Positions 61,689 through 64,000 of a DNA stretch of 64,000 nucleotides are shown one piece after another; position 1 is the first letter of the stretch, and each line of letters begins with the position of its first letter. Below the pieces are notes generated by a model. The model made no database searches. It was not told the DNA's origin and saw only the letters and a program-made list of their open reading frames with translations. Origin of the DNA: Kordiimonas gwangyangensis DSM 19435 = JCM 12864 (GTDB lineage: Bacteria; Pseudomonadota; Alphaproteobacteria; Sphingomonadales; Kordiimonadaceae); contig NZ_AQXF01000001.1 in assembly GCF_000375545.1 (NCBI RefSeq), forward strand, positions 670,893 through 734,892, written 5' to 3'. The translations under genes were made by a program, and so were the position numbers.

Positions 61689-62438
61689 ATGGCACAGCCC
61701 GCACAGGACCATCTCAGCAGTCGCGACGCGGCACGTGAACGTGCCCGCGATGCACTGTCGCCGCTGCCAATTGTGCCGCAAGGTGACAGCTGGGACCGCT
61801 TCATCGTGGTGATGCGGGTGCTATTGCCAGTTCTTGCGGTAATCGTGGGCGCAACGACCATTCTTTGGCCGTTCATTAATGAAAAAGAAGTCAGCTTCAC
61901 CCTGTCGCGTGAGGAAGTTGCAAAAAGTGACGGCGTCATTCATATGACCAACCCGCGTTATGTGGGCACTGATTCCGGCAACCGGCTTTTCAGCGTTGAA
62001 GCGACGACAGGCAGGCAGGAGGACGCAAGTTCTCCCCGCATTCGCCTGAGCGACATCCGTGCCCAAATGGAACTGCAGCCTGGCAACCCGGCATTTGTGC
62101 ATGCCCGCACCGGCATTTACCGCATGAAAGACAGCACACTTTCTCTTATCGGCGGTGTGTCGCTAAGGTCCGCCGCCGGCTACCAGCTTGAGATGGACGG
62201 CGCGGAGATTGACCTCAAAGCCCACAAAGCGGTTGGCAGCGGCAATATCCGCGGCGCATCAGAGGTTGGCCAGTTGCAGGCCAACACCATGGAAATTCTG
62301 GTTGATACACAGGAAGGCGTGTTTGAGGGCGGGGTCAAGATGTCCCTTGTGCCACGCAGACCTGAGGCAAACGGCCCCAAGGCGCCGCGCCTGACCAGCC
62401 ACCCCAATAACCACCGCAGCCAGTTTGCGGGCTCGTGA
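61689..62438 (+). CDS. lptC: Lipopolysaccharide export protein LptC
   Basis: 249 residues. A single membrane anchor (about 38-60) is followed by a periplasmic beta-jellyroll, with the N-terminal IVPQGDSWDRFIV stretch and late strands such as GVFEGGVKM. LptC links the LptBFG transporter to LptA and carries LPS across the periplasm. The stop overlaps the lptA leader. The lptC-lptA-lptB order continues downstream. Confidence 0.93.
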   Translation: MAQPAQDHLSSRDAARERARDALSPLPIVPQGDSWDRFIVVMRVLLPVLAVIVGATTILWPFINEKEVSFTLSREEVAKSDGVIHMTNPRYVGTDSGNRLFSVEATTGRQEDASSPRIRLSDIRAQMELQPGNPAFVHARTGIYRMKDSTLSLIGGVSLRSAAGYQLEMDGAEIDLKAHKAVGSGNIRGASEVGQLQANTMEILVDTQEGVFEGGVKMSLVPRRPEANGPKAPRLTSHPNNHRSQFAGS

Positions 62439-62446
62439 GGCAAGTT

Positions 62447-62983
62447 ATGACTTTTCGTGCAAAAACCCTTCCGCTTTTCATTGCCACCGGTCTCGCGCTA
62501 TCGGGCGCCGTGTCCGCGCAGTCGGTCCTCAAGAACCATGACACTTACCAGCCGATCGACATCACCGCCGAACGGCTGGAGATGAAGCAAAAGGAAGGCC
62601 GCGCCATCTTCAAAGGGGCTGTTTCGGTCAAACAGGGTGATATGACCCTGAATGCCGACGCGCTGACCGTCTTTTACCAGACCGAAAACGGCGTCGAAAA
62701 CCCGTCTATCTCCCGCCTTGACGCGGAAGGCGCCGTCAAACTGGCGTCCGATAGCGAAACACTGACCGGCGACTGGGGTGTCTATGATGTTGACCGCAGG
62801 CTCATTACCCTCGGTGGCAACGTGACTTTCAAGCAGGGTGACAACACGCTCAAAGGTGACCGGCTGGAGTTTGATCTGGTGTCCGGCCTCGCGAAACTCG
62901 ACGGCAAGGCAAGCGAAGACGGACGTGTTCGCGGCCAGTTCAGCGTGCCCGGTCAAAAAGAGAAAAAAGACGACCAAGAGTGA
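62447..62983 (+). CDS. lptA: Lipopolysaccharide export protein LptA
   Basis: 178 residues from the ATG at 62447, with GAGG 6 bp upstream; a GTG at 62435 overlapping lptC is also in frame. A signal peptide ends near residue 25 (AVSAQS). The OstA-like beta-jellyroll is clear: ITAERLEMKQKEGRAIFKG, then LNADALTVFY and a repeat WGVYDVDRRLITLGGNVTF. LptA forms the periplasmic bridge for LPS. The Lys/Asp-rich tail is short. A 196-bp gap follows before lptB. Confidence 0.93.
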   Translation: MTFRAKTLPLFIATGLALSGAVSAQSVLKNHDTYQPIDITAERLEMKQKEGRAIFKGAVSVKQGDMTLNADALTVFYQTENGVENPSISRLDAEGAVKLASDSETLTGDWGVYDVDRRLITLGGNVTFKQGDNTLKGDRLEFDLVSGLAKLDGKASEDGRVRGQFSVPGQKEKKDDQE

Positions 62984-63179
62984 ACGGTGGCGCACTTAAG
63001 CGCTTCTTTACACTGGCAAAAGCCCCGGTAATTTAGTGTCCGGGCATTGCTTTTCTCTAGCATCGCGCCCATCTTCATGATTTATTGATAAAGCTCATGC
63101 ATAAAATGAGCCAAACAGCTTCGCGGGTGATCAGGCCGGGGAAAACCTGACACGGAAGGCCCGCAATAAGGGATGGTTT

Positions 63180-63965
63180 ATGAGTGTGAATGGCAGCGCA
63201 AGCAGTCAAACGTCGAACGCGAACAGCAACACTGAGCGCGAGAGCGAAGGCCTGCATGTACGCGGTATCGGCAAAGCCTATAGCGGGCGGCCGGTCCTTA
63301 GGGATGTGTCCCTTTCCGTCCACCGCGGCGAAGTGGTTGGCCTTCTGGGGCCAAACGGCGCCGGCAAAACCACCTGCTTCTATTCGATCACAGGCCTGAT
63401 CGCGCCCGACCATGGCCGTGTCGAGCTTGACGGCCATGACGTAACACATCTGCCCATGTATCGCCGCGCACGGCTTGGTATCGGCTACCTGCCGCAGGAA
63501 ACAAGCATTTTCCGCGGCATGACTGTTGAGGAAAACATCCGTGCCATCCTTGAGGTGGTGGAGAAGGACCGCGCACTGCGCGATTCCATGATCGACGAGC
63601 TTCTTGACGAATTTTCGATCACCCATTTGCGCAACACACCCGCGCTTGCACTTTCGGGTGGTGAGCGGCGGCGCTGCGAGATCGCTCGCGCGCTGGCGGC
63701 ACGGCCAAGCTTCGTGCTGCTGGATGAGCCATTTGCGGGCATCGACCCCATTGCCATCGCGGACATCCGCGACCTGACGGCCCACCTGAAAGACCGCGGC
63801 ATTGGCGTGCTGATTACCGACCACAACGTGCGCGAAACACTCGATATCATCGACCGCGCCTACATTATCTATGACGGGCATGTGCTGTTTGAGGGGAACG
63901 CAGAAGCTGTGCTCAAGGACCCGGATGTACGCCGGGTGTACCTGGGTGAGAGTTTCAGCCTTTAG
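63180..63965 (+). CDS. lptB: Lipopolysaccharide export ATPase LptB
   Basis: 261 residues. Walker A GPNGAGKTT (about residues 58-66), signature LSGGERRRCEIARAL (about 158) and Walker B LLDEPFAGID are intact. It also has the LptB-type GIGYLPQETSIFRGMTV segment. It powers LPS extraction with LptF and LptG, which are not in the window. It starts 196 bp after lptA and ends 11 bp before rpoN. The first about 24 residues are a Ser/Asn-rich extension. Confidence 0.95.
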   Translation: MSVNGSASSQTSNANSNTERESEGLHVRGIGKAYSGRPVLRDVSLSVHRGEVVGLLGPNGAGKTTCFYSITGLIAPDHGRVELDGHDVTHLPMYRRARLGIGYLPQETSIFRGMTVEENIRAILEVVEKDRALRDSMIDELLDEFSITHLRNTPALALSGGERRRCEIARALAARPSFVLLDEPFAGIDPIAIADIRDLTAHLKDRGIGVLITDHNVRETLDIIDRAYIIYDGHVLFEGNAEAVLKDPDVRRVYLGESFSL

Positions 63966-63976
63966 GAGGGGGTATC

Positions 63977-64000
63977 GTGGCTTTAACGCCAAGGCTTGAT
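63977..64000 (+). CDS. rpoN: RNA polymerase sigma-54 factor RpoN (N-terminal fragment, cut by window)
   Basis: Only eight codons are visible: a GTG start at 63977 giving MALTPRLD, the usual start of alphaproteobacterial RpoN (followed in the family by RQTQSLVMTPQL). GGAGGGGG lies about 7 bp upstream. The location right after lptB is the conserved context. The fragment is short, so the call depends on position and the N-terminal match. Confidence 0.8.

Overview
This 64 kb window is chromosomal DNA from an alphaproteobacterium. Support comes from the cytochrome c maturation (System I) operon ccmABCDEFG, an RpoH-type sigma factor, CobS/CobT beside bolA, a Suv3-like helicase followed by an S4 protein, fdxA and carD, an NDUFA9-like protein beside uppP, and the closing lptC-lptA-lptB-rpoN order. 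Protein style is consistent with Kordiimonadales, but that placement is inference. I see no insertion sequence, prophage, integrase, CRISPR array or rRNA operon. Two tRNA genes are present: Arg-CCT (minus) and Leu-CAG (plus).

Layout. 1-5220 (minus): ccmA-B-C-D-E-F-G, with G cut by the window edge. 5449-9697: cardiolipin synthase, an Mpo1/DUF962-like membrane protein, a crotonase-family enzyme and a GT61-like glycosyltransferase, followed by the remains of a small membrane-protein gene and tRNA-Arg. 10617-15634: a CHASE4-like histidine kinase, a P-loop sulfotransferase-like gene overlapping a class IV aminotransferase gene, a secreted nuclease-fold protein and rpoH. 15811-18443: a BlaI-type repressor with two operator palindromes and a BlaR1/M56 membrane metalloprotease whose C-terminal part is about eleven ankyrin repeats. 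18545-23358 (minus): carD, fdxA, S4 protein, Suv3-like helicase. 23453-32874: Tat-exported amidase, rpmB, a sulfotransferase, a phytase-like esterase, cobT, cobS, bolA and a hybrid kinase with a FixL-like PAS domain.

33078-48808: a GT4-like glycosyltransferase; acnB and acnA back to back; a lipoprotein; two PAS_5-like regulators flanking a DUF1223 protein and a DEAD-box helicase with a decapeptide-repeat tail; a beta-propeller protein; queG and a glutathione transferase. 48887-54840: gltB and gltD for ammonia assimilation. 55267-60774: uppP, a secreted protein, the NDUFA9-like reductase, tRNA-Leu, an IMPACT-family protein, an ArsR-type regulator, a THUMP/methyltransferase and a thioesterase. 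61062-64000: RNase D, lptC, lptA, lptB and the first eight codons of rpoN.

The strongest candidate for an undescribed system is the BlaI / M56-ankyrin pair: the usual beta-lactam-sensing domain is replaced by an ankyrin array, and no beta-lactamase lies beside it. Other notable points are a seven-unit 11-bp tandem repeat with a weaker relative in the ccm operon, a sulfotransferase/aminotransferase pair, adjacent divergent aconitases of both types, and a decayed small membrane-protein gene.
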